From positions 161,215-225,214 of the forward strand of contig BCIG01000034.1 of NCBI GenBank assembly GCA_001599915.1: DNA of 64,000 nucleotides, written 5' to 3'. This stretch comes from Symbiotaphrina buchneri. Lineage: Eukaryota; Ascomycota; Symbiotaphrinales; Symbiotaphrinaceae. Position numbers and translations under genes: made by a program. The notes under the pieces were generated by a model. That model ran no database searches. It saw only the letters and a program-made list of their open reading frames with translations, and was not told the origin of the DNA. Of the stretch, positions 1 through 10,897 are shown one piece after another. Every line of letters begins with the position of its first letter. Position 1 is the first letter of the stretch.

Positions 1-18
1 GTATAGAGCATCTTCGGC

Positions 19-1005
19 ATGCAAACTATCCTGCCACCTACATTGACGTCCACTGCATTCGCGATAACACTGCCGCTAGTAACTCTCGCGACAGCCCTGC
101 TCGTCTTGAATCTGGAAAGCCTCCTCGCAGGAGGGAACCGAATATCACATATCCTCGCAGATCGACTCTCAAACCATATGCGGGAGCACCACCGCACAAG
201 CTGGCAAAAGATCGCTGGAACGCTAGATGAAGACCGCAAGACTGCGAAAGCACCAGTCAAGAAGTTCCACCGGCAGACCTCGAACTGGGTGTACGTTATC
301 TTCTTCCTGGAGTCAATCCTAGTGTGGCTTCCCGTACACGAGATCAAGGGCGCTACCAGGCTGTACGGATTGACCAGCGACGCCAAGGAGCGCTTCCGGT
401 TCATAGTCCTGTCGAGGGTGGATGCCACTCGATTCCAGACACAGCCTGACTCGCGGCTGCCGTTCGCAACGAAATTGCGACTGTTTGAAGAAGCAGAGCG
501 ACGCAAGCCGACAGACGCATTGCCTAGGATCAGAAGCTCTCATTTTGTACTAGGGATTGCGTACCTTCTCCTGCGACTAATGTCGGCGGCTGTGCGCTTC
601 CTGATGCTTGTGCTGTGGATCCCGATGGTAGGCGTGGAGTACTTCCTTCTCTTGGCCGCGTGCGTCTTCCTGCCGCTGCCACCCGGTCCTGCGGAACAAT
701 TGCAACTCTTCCACCGGCCGCTCCCCATGTTGGGTTTCTTGCACTCCGGAGAGCCTGCACGTGCACGTAGCCAGGATCCCGCAGCCGCGGGTCACCCGTT
801 CAAACCGGATCCGAAAAGTCAGGAGACAACTCAACCGTCTAGGAGGCTCCAGTCTCAGGACGTGCATGCGGAGATCTTCGAACGCCGGAGACCAAAAGGC
901 AGGAGGCTTAGGGATATTGCAAGGGCGAAGGCTACGAATCTGGCTAATGTGCCGGAACACGAGCCTGAGGCCGGGATGGGGCCCCTGGGACCGGATGCTG
1001 TGTGA
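19..1005 (+). CDS. Predicted membrane protein of unknown function
   Basis: An uninterrupted reading frame of 328 residues starts at an ATG only 18 bases from the window edge, so an upstream exon cannot be excluded. One hydrophobic segment lies near residues 12-34. A second long hydrophobic stretch spans about residues 176-225 and could make one or two membrane passes, ending in a proline-rich LPLPPGP. The last 100 residues are basic and polar, with no motif I recognise. Some of this tail could be read-through of an intron near position 752, where GTGCACGTAG could act as a donor. I cannot assign a family. Codon use and base composition match the neighbouring genes. It is probably real because of its length and segmental hydrophobicity, but its function is unknown. 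Confidence 0.45.
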   Translation: MQTILPPTLTSTAFAITLPLVTLATALLVLNLESLLAGGNRISHILADRLSNHMREHHRTSWQKIAGTLDEDRKTAKAPVKKFHRQTSNWVYVIFFLESILVWLPVHEIKGATRLYGLTSDAKERFRFIVLSRVDATRFQTQPDSRLPFATKLRLFEEAERRKPTDALPRIRSSHFVLGIAYLLLRLMSAAVRFLMLVLWIPMVGVEYFLLLAACVFLPLPPGPAEQLQLFHRPLPMLGFLHSGEPARARSQDPAAAGHPFKPDPKSQETTQPSRRLQSQDVHAEIFERRRPKGRRLRDIARAKATNLANVPEHEPEAGMGPLGPDAV

Positions 1006-1856
1006 ACCTTTTTGAGGAGTGCGCGCTCTTCTACGGAGCGGCGTCCGTTGGTTGAGGGATGTGTTCAACTGAAAGTGTCCAGCTTCTACAGTAATGCCAG
1101 TTTTGCAGCGTTGGGTCCAGTAGATGTTCCACGGCTCCCAATCCGGTTCCTTTTACCTTTACCCCATTTCCTTGTTCTCATGCTTGGTTCTAGGGATATG
1201 CGAGATGCGTCCAGCAGAGGCTATTATGTTTGACGGAGAGAGTACACCTAGGCGTGCCGCAGGCCGGTTTTAGGTCACTAATGATGTGTTGATTGATTGC
1301 AGAAACACGTCATATCAACAAAAATTGCTTCGGCTTGGGCTGATGAGATTATTATAACTCATTGCTGAAATGATTAATAGCCCTCCGTGCTTGTGCTACG
1401 GAGCCGTTGTGATTAAAGGTAGACTACTTCGGCAGTGACCATGCCCGAGCAGATTCCGAGTCTCCAAGTCACCAGCTACATCGTGCTAGCCATCTTGGTA
1501 ACCCGTTCACTCCTTCATTAGGACAAATTCTTGGAGTTTCTAGCCGTCGGCCACGTGTTGTGACCCGGTGTAGCTCGGATCCGTCTAGTTGTGAGGGGGA
1601 AGGCGCAGCTCGGACTCGCGAGCCAATGAACTCCCACCAGCCCCTGACCTCCTGATTCGGCGCGGGGGACAACCACGCCCGATAGCTGAGGGGATATATT
1701 GTGATCTTATCGTATCGTTTCTCATATCACAGCTCCAGATATTCCCACATCTACACCGCAACGATCGGATTCATTTCTAGAAGCCGTGACCTGTCCGGCT
1801 CGCGCAATACAGAAAGTCCCTTGCTTGTTCCGGGTCAACAAGCATACCCATCCAGC
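1006..1856. other. Intergenic, no gene recognised
   Basis: About 850 bases separate the membrane protein from the FMN dehydrogenase remnant. The short open frames here show no domain, signal peptide or splice pattern. The stretch is moderately AT-rich around 1300-1420. I see no repeat, tRNA or other RNA gene. Confidence 0.5.
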
Positions 1857-2928
1857 ATGGCAAACCGCCCCGCGACCCTGGACCCCACGGTCTTCACCAT
1901 CAAAGACCTCAAAGAGCAAGCCTCGAAGAAACTCCCCAAGCCCTACCGCGGTACAACCCCCTTCACAACAGACTCGCAGCAATGCCTAACACACCCCCCA
2001 CAGACTTCTTCAACGAAGGCGCCATGGACCTACACACGCTGCGCGACAACGAAGCTGCCTTCGACCGGTACCGGATCCGGCCGCGGATCCTGATCAACGT
2101 CTCGCACATCGACACCAGCACATCTTTCCTCGGCAGCAAGATCTCCTTCCCTCTCGGGTTCTCGTCCGCGGCTTTCCACTGCTTGGCGCACCCGGACGGC
2201 GAGGTGGCTACTAGCCGCGCGGCGGCGAAGAATGGCATCCCGATGGCGCTGAGCATGTATAGCACGAAGAGCTTGGAGGATGTCATGGATGCCGCGAAGG
2301 AGATCTCGGGCCCGGATGTGCCCCGTGCCATGCAGTTGACGATGTTGAATGATCGTGCTCTGACGCTGAAGTGTATCAGACGCGCGGAGGGTGGGTCTTA
2401 CTCCTGTCCTTGTGTCCCTCTCCTGGACGTGTTCTGTTCAGCGCAGACGGCGGTTCATTCTTCAAGTAGTGCATGCTGACCAGACATTTCGGACTCGGAC
2501 AGCTGCCGGTTACAAAGCCGTCTTTGTCACCGTGGACGGCCTAGTGCTGGGCCGGCGTCTGAACGAACACCGCAACAAGTTCGCGCTTCCTGCGCCTTTC
2601 TCCATGCCCAACATCGAGGCGCCCGCTGTGGACTACACCGGTAAAGGCAATGCGCCAGCAGCGTTTGGTGGGTACCCTCCCTTTTGCATGCAGCATGATT
2701 GAGCTCTGCTGACCGGTATCAGCGGCCAACCTGGAGTGGGCCGACCTCATCCCGTGGTTGAAGGCGAACACCAAGATGCAGGTCTGGATCAAAGGCGGTG
2801 CGACCCTTCCTCTTTCTTGTCCTTGTTGAGCGCTCAACTGATATGTTGTCTTCAAAGTTCACACCCCGGACGGCCTGGAACTTGAATGGCGGATATCGCG
2901 CTCAGCTATTGGCTCTGATAAGGCGTGA
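1857..2928 (+). pseudogene. 3'-truncated FMN-dependent alpha-hydroxy acid dehydrogenase
   Basis: Five exons (1857-1950, 2004-2390, 2503-2667, 2723-2797, 2858-2928) splice to 792 nt, 263 residues. The family (lactate oxidase, glycolate oxidase, cytochrome b2-like) oxidises 2-hydroxy acids with FMN. The N-terminal half is well kept: DFFNEGAMDLHTLRDNE, RPRILINV, the FMN-site region PLGFSSAAFHCLAHPDGE, and VTVDG plus NKFALP. Exon 4 ends in VWIKG, the strand that carries the FMN-contacting lysine. After that the expected continuation (VSNHGGRQLD with the catalytic histidine and arginine, then the DGGIRRG phosphate site) is absent. Instead a short unrelated tail runs to a stop. Intact members have roughly 380-400 residues, so about a third is missing. 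The product should be inactive. I infer a deletion near 2885; all upstream introns still look functional. Confidence 0.75.
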
Positions 2929-3047
2929 GCCGCGTGGCGTCTTGTTCCAGCCTGATGCGGACCACTTAAGGCGACTGATTCGCCACGTATCTGTCGGGGA
3001 ATTTGCATGATCGCACGCAACCATGCCTTGTTCCCTGGTTCCATTGC

Positions 3048-3337
3048 AGAAGTGCTAGTTATCCTGATACGGAAGGTAAGCTGTTCCGCTGACCGTCTGA
3101 TCGGCTTGCGGTACAGGGCACATTGTGCAGCTCGCCACGAATCTAGACATCTCCAGCCTTCTTCCATCATCGCTGTTCAAACTTCAGGTCCTCGCAGCTG
3201 ACGACCTTCTTACTGCAATAATACCAACAGGCAGTCTACGCAACGGGCTTGTGACTGTGCACCATCAGCCATGGCCATTCACAGCTCCCGATCGGACTAT
3301 GTCACTCTCATGTCTCTGGGTCCACCCACGACGTTAA
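3048..3337 (+). pseudogene. Remnant with one consensus intron, possibly BTB-like
   Basis: A short coding-like stretch contains a textbook intron at 3076-3116: GTAAGC donor, GCTGAC branch site, TACAG acceptor. Joined, it reads SYPDTEG followed by HIVQLATNLDISSLLPSSLF. The pattern of a helix with LA..LD and LLPSSLF resembles the C-terminal helices of fungal BTB/F-box-type proteins (typical LARE...LPAAFY). No start codon or complete domain is seen, and the frame then overlaps the next gene. It is probably a fragment of a lost gene. The BTB suggestion rests on loose resemblance only. Confidence 0.25.
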
Positions 3338-4111
3338 TGTACCTCCTGTCGGATCCGTTGCCAGCGAACGTCGAGAAAGTTGAGATAAACATCGAAAGCC
3401 ATGATCAGGGTGTTTGCGAGAACCCCTCCCTGGGTTCATGGACCTGGTTTGAAGCGTCTGTCTTGAGGAGCCGGACTGGAGATCCGATGCAGTGTCCGCG
3501 CTATACAAGACAAAGACAAGTACGGCCACATCCTGCAGATTTCGAGGATCACACGGAAGAACAAGGGTGGTATTTCGTACCGATATCGGACAAAACTCAA
3601 GAAAACGCAGATGGACCGCGGTCGATGTCTACAAGTGTACGCATAGCGACAAACAGCGTGGGCGCTGAATGGCAAAACCACAGGGCCCTGCTCTTCGCGG
3701 AGAGTGGACAGGATGATGACCTTGCCATCCATCAATTGAGATGTGATCTAGTCCCAGGTGACCGAATTGTGGTCTGGGCCAGGGTTCAAGTAGTACACCC
3801 AGCCTCGAAGTGCCGTCAGTCGGCGACTAATGCGACCTAAGTTTGTAGGTTGGTGTAATCATGTCAGGAAGGTGACTACCGAGGTCTCGACAGAGGGGAT
3901 CGCCGGACTACAGTCGGAGCGCCCTGAGAACATCTCCCCGGAAGAGGACCAAATCATGGCTGAATGCGCGTCCTCAGCCTGCAGCGCCGAATCCACAGAA
4001 CGAGACGGTCTTTTACACGGCCAACCCTTTGAGCAGTCGTCCGCAGCGATTGATAATGGCCGCATTGAGGGCGAGAGCACTAACCATGCCATCCGCGAGG
4101 TAGCTCCCTGA
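3271..4111 (+). CDS. Hypothetical protein with a fungal 'ESHDQG...SWTWFE' domain
   Basis: Two exons, 3271-3789 and 3842-4111, join in frame (789 nt, 262 residues) over a 52-nt intron with ACTAAT branch site and CCTAAG acceptor. The product contains NIESHDQG, GSWTWFEAS, a GDRIVVWARVQ strand and, across the splice, FVGWCNHVRKV. This order resembles a domain I recall at the C-termini of fungal ankyrin-repeat and F-box-like hypothetical proteins (ESHDQGW, SWTWFE, then GDxIxLxPRAQFPGWVNHV). Its function is not known to me. The usual N-terminal partner domain is missing, so this may be a detached 3' fragment of a larger gene. It sits between two damaged genes. The start chosen is the first ATG of the frame; an upstream exon is possible. 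Confidence 0.45.
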
Positions 4112-4488
4112 ATGCTCTCAACGAACGGGAGTTTCCAAAATGGTGCTGAAGCACACAGTCGCTCAGGAGAATCGACAAACGTTGAGGGTGTACTGCAAGA
4201 GCTGCAGAAAATACATCGCGGAGATTGGATCATTTGTGACCACAACTGCCGGTCTGGCTCCGTATCAACTTAAGTCTATATGACTGACTTATGGCAATAC
4301 AGTTCCTCAGATCATCGGCATCCCATGATCATGCACGAGTCGCACAGCAGAGATGAAGACAATAAAGAGGCGAAGTATTTCGGTAATACCGGCAAAGGAG
4401 TAGACCGCCGCGACAAGGATGACAAAGGTGAGAAAGGTGAGATTAGGCGTTGAGAGAAAAATCCATCTGATGCCCATCACTAGATACG

Positions 4489-6747
4489 ATGCTGCGCGGC
4501 GTAGACAATCCATGCTCTCACCACGCACCTATTGATCCAATCAATGACATTCGGCTGGTTCATATATGCGAAAGCTCTCAAGACGATCAAATCGCTCTTA
4601 TTGTGGACGGAAGCATGGTCCAATCGACAGACATGTTTACGTGGCCTTGTTGGGGAGACTTGCGTGACACGCGGAAGGTTATCCTCAACCACATCTACCG
4701 CTATCCTGACGAGGACGGTGATAAGCCAGGAGTCTGCCTACAACATGACTTTAATATCACGAGAGGACTCTACACGGCCCTTAGAAGATTGAAAGGATTT
4801 CTAAATGGGCTCCCGGTTTGGATCGATTCGCTATCAATCATGCAAACAAATCAAGAAGAGAGAAGCCAACAAGTCATGATCATGGGAGACATATATTCAG
4901 AAGCTTCCTTTGTTGCAATTTGGTTGGACCTTCTTCCAGCGCTTGGCCATGTGGCGCGTGATGCAATAGATGTGCTGGTCAAAACTATGAAGGACACATT
5001 TGGCCCAGACGTCTCCGGCTATGCGCTGACCCAAGAACAACTTGCTTTCCTCCAGCATCAGCGTATCCAAGCGAAAGAACATCCAGATGAAGACATAGTT
5101 TTGAGACATCTAGCGAGCTTCCTACATCAACCCTGGTTTCGCCGTATATGGGTGCTCCAAGAGGTATTTCGGGCAAAGGCAAACGCCCTCGTTCTGACAC
5201 CATGGGCTCCCCCAACCCTGTTTGGTGATATAATTATCGCGATGATTTATTACAGTTCCCAGATAAGCTTCATTCACCGTAGCGTGGATTGGATGGAGTG
5301 GATAGATGCGCCACGGTTGTGGGTATCTCCGGGACTTCAACTGCAGGACCTTGGAAGTCGGCTCTGGGTGACGGGGGAAACAGACGATACCGCCATGCTA
5401 AATATCGATCTTCAAAAGCAGACCCAAGGGACCAAAGAAAGTACAAAAGGGGGCCTTAGGACGCTCCGTCGCCCAATACTGGAACTGTTCTCTTCTGCCA
5501 TAGAGTTCAACGCAACCGACCCTAGGGACAAAATCTTCGGTATCCTTGGCCTGGCCGAAGAGGCTGACAATACTTCGGAGCTACCATGGGAACTGCGCCC
5601 GGACTACAGGAAATCGATAAGTCGGGTCTACGTGGATTTCACTAGATTCTGCATAAAGCAGACGGGGACATTGGGAGTTTTCTCTACGGTACGGTAAATA
5701 GGAAGGCTGAATTTCCTAGATGACAGCACGCCTCTAGTTGTTGCATCCGTGTATGATCCCTTGGCCGATAGGTTTCCTCCACTAAGCCACCCGACGTGGG
5801 CTCTTTGGCACGCTCCGAGAGCATCATGGACAGAAGAAGTCGCCTGCGCTGGTATATGTCCATATGCTGGTATCACCGGCAGTTCCAAAGTCAATATCGA
5901 CGTCCTTGGGACCGATATGCCACCCACACATTTACCAGTGTGCGGATACAGCCTAGATGAGATCGACTTTATCCTACCTCATGTTTTCACGGCAGTTAAC
6001 GACAATGAAGCGTATCTAGCCGATGGGAATCCTCCAGTATTCATTACCTGCACGTTCCATACAATCTGGCAGGAACTCTTTGCCCAATTCAAACAGCGAA
6101 AGACTAACCAAGAGAAGCACATACAGTATCGGGAGGACTTGGACTTCTTCAACGCTTTTCTACTTACCATCCTCTGCGACGAAGCACTTCCACGGGAGCG
6201 CTATGGCTCTTGCCTGGAGAGGTCAAAACGTCAACGACCCTCTGAAGATAGGGAGATCCTTGTTTGCTTCATCGCGTACTGGTTAATGTCCCACCGGGAC
6301 ATCAGGACGGCCGACTGCGAGAAAATAGTCAGATCGACGCTGCCAGAGTCCGTGGCGGATATCTGCCTCCAAGACGTTCCGAAGTCGGCAGGAGAAAAGG
6401 GGATCGAGCTTCAGGTGTGTAGTCGCAAGTTTGGATGGTGGACACGTCAGGTTCATGGCCGTTCATTCTTTATGTCACATCGCGGGTATATTGGATTGTG
6501 CTCGGTGGGTGCCCGACCAGGCGACCGCCTTGTAGCTCTCTGGGGCGCCGGACTACCTTCCATTATACGCCCGCGGAGCAATCCTGATATGGAAGGACAA
6601 GGAGACGGTATAGCGGATGCTTCCCCTGAGCGGATGTGTTATGAATTGGTTGGTGATGCTTTCGTGCACGACTGGATGGACGGAGAGTTTGCAAAGGAAG
6701 TATACAAGGAGAAGGGGTCCACGGATGAGATATATGTGTTGGTGTGA
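4489..6747 (+). pseudogene. HET (heterokaryon incompatibility) domain protein, one in-frame stop
   Basis: A single frame of 753 codons is broken only by TAA at 5695-5697. The N-terminal part shows HET-domain landmarks: ITRGLYTALRRLK, then VWIDSLSIMQTNQEERSQQV, the MGDIYSEASFVAIWLD block, and later FRRIWVLQEVF and RDKIFGILGLAE. After the stop the same frame continues at once with family-like sequence (HPTWALWHAP) and ends in GYIGLCSVGARPGDRLVALWG, a usual C-terminal signature of large HET proteins. Such proteins act in non-self recognition and can trigger cell death on fusion of unlike strains. The stop removes the C-terminal half. A 26-nt intron (GTAAATAG..CCTAG) would restore reading but is shorter than fungal introns normally are. 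I therefore call a probable pseudogene; a sequencing error remains possible. Confidence 0.65.
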
Positions 6748-6979
6748 AGTCTGACCGGGCGAGGCTCGATTATAGCCAGGATTGCAATTCAGCCCTGCGG
6801 CTCCACCAGACCAATAACGTGGCTGCAGAATGCCGTCTTTACCGTCTTTCCCAGCGGCGGGCTGGAAAACCTCGTCGTGGGCACCAACCTGTCTCGCAGG
6901 TCAGTTTTCTTCATCAGATTTCCGAAAAGATAGGGATGGATATAAGGAGGCTTTCAAGATAATAGTATAATTTCATGAT

Positions 6980-8180
6980 TTATTTCTCGGCTCCGTCATC
7001 TCTAGTTAAACCAAACATCTCCACCATTGGGCCCAGCCTATCCGCATTCTTCAATATCTCCTCGTTGACCACTCCTCCATCATTCTTCAAGCCTCCCAGG
7101 AACTCCACCTTCAGCTCATACAGCTGCTGCTCTTTAATCGCATCACCCATCTCCGCTACATAGCCCACATCCTGCTCACAATCAAAATACCTGCCCTTCA
7201 ACGCCTTTCCTCTCCCCGCCGCCAGGAACACGCACGTATTCCCACACAAGCCGGGCTCGCACGGGAACAACTTGGCAAACTCCACATACGCCGTTGCGAT
7301 ATCCGGATACAGTGCCGCGACTTCCGGTGGTAGCGGTTTCTGGATCCCGGACTTGGTCGCCCCGGGATGCAGCGCGTAGACGTCGATGTCGTCGAATCCG
7401 TCCAGGTTGAGCTCTACTTGAAGGCAGCCTACGGCGCGCACGAGTCCGGCTTTACTGGCGCCGTAATTGACGGAGAAGGGTCCGTCGACGGTCGCACTAC
7501 GAGATGCGATGTTGATTATGCGTCCCGAGCGGCGGGCGCGGAAGTGTGGTACGAGCATGTGCATCCAGAGGAGTGGCTGTTTTGTTGTGTTAATGTACAG
7601 ATATGCGCACAAGAGAGAGATCACGTACAGCTTTCAGGTTCAAATCCATGATTGACCAAAACGAGTCAAAATCCTGCATGTGGAACGGTCGGTCATTAGT
7701 ACTGTCCCAACTATTAGCTTCTCCCATTCAGAATGTACTATTGCCTTCCGTAGACGTAGACTCACCCGCCGGCATTATTTACCAAGATATCAACCGGACC
7801 AAGTTCCTCCTGAATCCGCTGCAACACCTCGGCAGATTCTTTCTGGCTTGTAACATCGCAGACATATCCACGAGCTTCCGTGCCTTCGTCCTGGCATTTC
7901 TTCACAACTTCATCCAAACGGTCTTTTGCTCTCGCGATATCGATCAGAGCTAATTTTGCACCCGCTTTTGCGAAGGAAATTGATTCTCCGGTTCCGAGCC
8001 CGCCGGCTGCGCCTGCTCTTGAGTCAGCTGGGAGAAACAATTTTATCGAAATGCAGAGATAAGCCTACCTGTTATTATTGCTACCTTTCCAGCCAAACAT
8101 CCTTTCAATGCCTCGTAGGATCTCGCTCCGTGAGGGACAGAATGGAGGGTCGGTTGTCTGATTTCTGTCCTCCTCGTCAT
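6980..8180 (-). CDS. Short-chain dehydrogenase/reductase (SDR)
   Basis: Four exons read on the minus strand (8069-8180, 7766-8012, 7629-7701, 6980-7576) sum to 1029 nt, 342 residues. Splicing of exon 1 to 2 creates the Rossmann cofactor motif ITGAAGGLGTG. Next come DVTS, NNAGG, an IINIASRSA strand with the catalytic serine, and the YGASK catalytic pair, then HPGATKSG. It should catalyse NAD(P)H-linked oxidation or reduction of a carbonyl/alcohol; the substrate cannot be read from sequence. Exon 3 begins at 7701 after a TTGGGACAG acceptor, giving PFHMQDFDSFW, which fixes the frame. The C-terminal extension after the SDR core is about 60 residues. The gene points away from the neighbouring P450, so the 427 bases between them may be a shared promoter. 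Confidence 0.85.
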
Positions 8181-8607
8181 GCTGCCCAACCTAAGCTCTA
8201 CGCCTGTGTATTAACACTCGGAATCACTGTTCAGAGTCCTTCCAAGGACACATTTTCGCTTGCTCCCCTTCTTTTCATCTCCGCATGTTGACGTTAGGCT
8301 CCAGGGATCTCCAAGTGTTAGGAAACTAACCGCAACCAGGAAGTGGGACCCCACACTGCCCCTTTGGGGCAAAGACATTTCCCATGCGCGTCAGCCAAAG
8401 AGACTTTCCCCACAATTGGTGGGGGATGGCCCGAGTCTGAACACATGAAGAAACTTCGTTCCGAGTTGACCAATGACGAATTTGGCGTCTTCTGAGTGGA
8501 CCATCCTATTCTGGCGGTGATTACAACTTCCGTGGATTGTCTTCCTTTCAAGAGCGGAGGACTTTCAGACCGAATCACCAAACACTGCTGCATCACGAGC
8601 AACGATC

Positions 8608-10551
8608 ATGGATTCCGTTTCGGCCAAAGTCCCCTCAATTGGGCTGATCTTTCTTCTGCTTGTTCCGGCCACAGCATTTTTGCTATCGAGGAATCCGCGG
8701 TCGAAAAAGTACAAGTACCCACCAGGACCAAAGGGCGTGCCCGTCCTCGGAAACATCCCGCAGCTCCCGCAAGAGTTTCCCGGGCACAAATTCCAAGAAT
8801 GGGGACAAGAATACGGCGAAATGTACTTTAAACCGCTTCCCAGGTTGACAACTACAGCTCACGCTGACATGCCCAGGTTCTCCATCTTCATGGGCAACAC
8901 ACGGTGGGTCGTACTAAATACATCCGCCCTGGTGAAAGAGCTCCTCGACCGGCGCGGCAGGCTATACGTGAGCCGGCCGCCATTTCCCGTTACGCAGGAC
9001 ATCCTCTCCCGGGGTAATCGGATCGTGTTGATGCCGTATAACGAGCGATGGCGAAATTTGCGGAAGGTCATGCATCAAATCTTGATGGCAAAGCAGGTCA
9101 GCCGTCCGCTAACGCATCACAACAGCAACTAGCCATTGACACCCTGCCCATAGATGGAAGCATATAAACCATACCAAGACATCGAGTCCCGGAAGCTGGT
9201 TTGGGACTACCTGCAGCGGCCTGAGCAGTACTATCTCCACGGGGCCCGCTTCGCCAACTCCGTCATCTTCTCTGTAGTATTTGGTCGTAGAACGAGCATG
9301 AGCGAGGAGTCGGTGCGGCTGCTGTTCTCGACTATTGATGACTTCATTGGGCAGCAGAGCTCGCCCTCCGCCAATATTATCGACGGCTTTCCAACCATAG
9401 CGAAGTATCTGCCTAAGCCACTGCAGTGGTACCGTCCTGCTGCCGAACGGGTCTTCAATAAGACGATCAAGTGAGTAACGCAGTTCTTGCTCACCCTCGA
9501 AGTGTTATTGATACGATGTGTAGTGTATATGCGAGTTTCTTTGACGACCTTCAGCGAAGGATCGAGAAAGGCGAAGATCCCCACTGCTTTGCGCGGGAGT
9601 TTGTAAAACTGTCCGATCAGTATGGTTTCGACAAGGACCAGCAATACTTCGTGGGTACGCGCAGCCTGAGTTCCAGTGGCCGTGGGTTGTGGACTAACAG
9701 TCGGTGTAGCTGGCTCCTTGATTGAGGCAGGAAGCGACGTGAGCTTCAATCTCCTTAGTCTTGGACATGACAGCTAATGGTATATCAAAGACCACGAGAA
9801 ATCAAATAAACAACATGGTCGCCGCAGCTGCAAAATTCCCGACCTGGGTGAAGAAAGCACAAGAGCAGCTCGACTCTGTATGTGGAGATGCAGCCCGCCT
9901 GCCCTCATTCGAAGTAAGTCTTCTTCAGCAGAAGGTTTGCGTCTATGAGCCACCAACACGCTGACCGCCCCACAGGACTGGAACTCGCTTCCCTACATTG
10001 TCGCTGCGATCAAAGAATCACTACGATGGCGGCCAAACATGACCTCCTCAGGCGTTCCGCGGGTGCTCATCGACGACGACAGCATCGGCGAGTACAAATT
10101 CGAGAAAGGCACTGTCTTCACTTGGGACCACTGGGGCATCAACCACAACGAGGCCGAGTATCCGCAGAACGAGGTCTTCAAGCCGGAGAGATTTCTCAAC
10201 GACGACCTGCAGGATCTGCTCAAGGGACATCCTGGATTCGGAATGGGTAAGTTATGTGGTCCATATGCGTCTCTTTGTTTTTCGACGTCAATGGAGCATG
10301 CTAATTTCGGGATAGGGAGACGCGTCTGCCCCGGCTGGCATTTGGGAGGCCAGAATATGTTCATCACTTTCTCGCGACTGCTGTATTGCTTTGATTTCTC
10401 GGAGGATCCAAACGAGCCGATTGATGATACCAGAATTAACCCGCTGGCGCATTCGAGTGCGCCGTTTAAAGTCATTATCAAGCCGAGGGGTCAGAAGCAT
10501 GTTGAACTTATTGAGAGGGAATGCAAGGAGGCAGGCACGCAGGTGGACTGA
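8608..10551 (+). CDS. Cytochrome P450 monooxygenase
   Basis: Eight exons (8608-8822, 8877-9096, 9154-9470, 9524-9654, 9710-9738, 9791-9913, 9976-10246, 10316-10551) give exactly 1542 nt, 513 residues, normal for a fungal P450. An N-terminal membrane anchor (about residues 10-26) is followed by the proline hinge YPPGPKGVPVLGN. The I-helix oxygen-activation motif AGSDTT is assembled across the 9738/9791 junction. The K-helix ExxR is KESLRW, and PERF is present. The heme-binding loop FGMGRRVCPG is also formed across an intron, with the cysteine near residue 440. It should act at the ER membrane with a P450 reductase. The style resembles the family that includes O-methylsterigmatocystin oxidoreductase-like enzymes, but the substrate is unknown. 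Neighbours are an SDR and a C2H2 regulator. Confidence 0.92.
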
Positions 10552-10846
10552 GAGCATAAGGAGCGCGGTGCGTGAGGTTGAGGATAGCATGCGATCTTAG
10601 TAATAACTGTAACCATAGATGAGGGTCAGATTGTGATGACTCACTAGGGAAAGAGTAGATAGGCTGACGACCTATACCTCCTTGTACTCTGTGTCCCTCT
10701 GATATCCATATGTAGGATTGTTCCGTGGACCGCAACATGTTCGATGAAGATCATACTAGATTTCACTAAGGGGCATTTATAAATATAGTCCCCAAGGTTT
10801 GGGAATTTTGATCTGCCATTCACCGTGAATTTTGTATATGATCGAT

Positions 10847-10897
10847 GATGAATGATCACGATGTACGATCAAGATGAATGATCAAGATGAAAGATCG
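10847..10897. repeat. Short imperfect repeat at the regulator's start
   Basis: The element ATGAATGATCA(C/A)GATG occurs at about 10848 and again at 10874, 26 bases apart, within a run of GATC-containing words. The second copy supplies the likely start codon of the downstream regulator. It may be slippage-derived sequence or a small regulatory repeat. Confidence 0.4.

Noticed and set aside
4307-4528. A 73-codon hydrophobic minus-strand frame before the HET gene
   Set aside because: Its hydrophobicity suggested a small membrane protein, but it overlaps the HET start and lacks other support.
5695-5720. A 26-nt intron that would bypass the HET stop
   Set aside because: It has GT and AG ends, but it is shorter than functional fungal introns; kept only as an unlikely alternative.
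7629-7660. Sequence GGTTCAAATCC resembling a tRNA T-arm
   Set aside because: It lies inside SDR exon 3 on the opposite strand, and no cloverleaf can be drawn around it.
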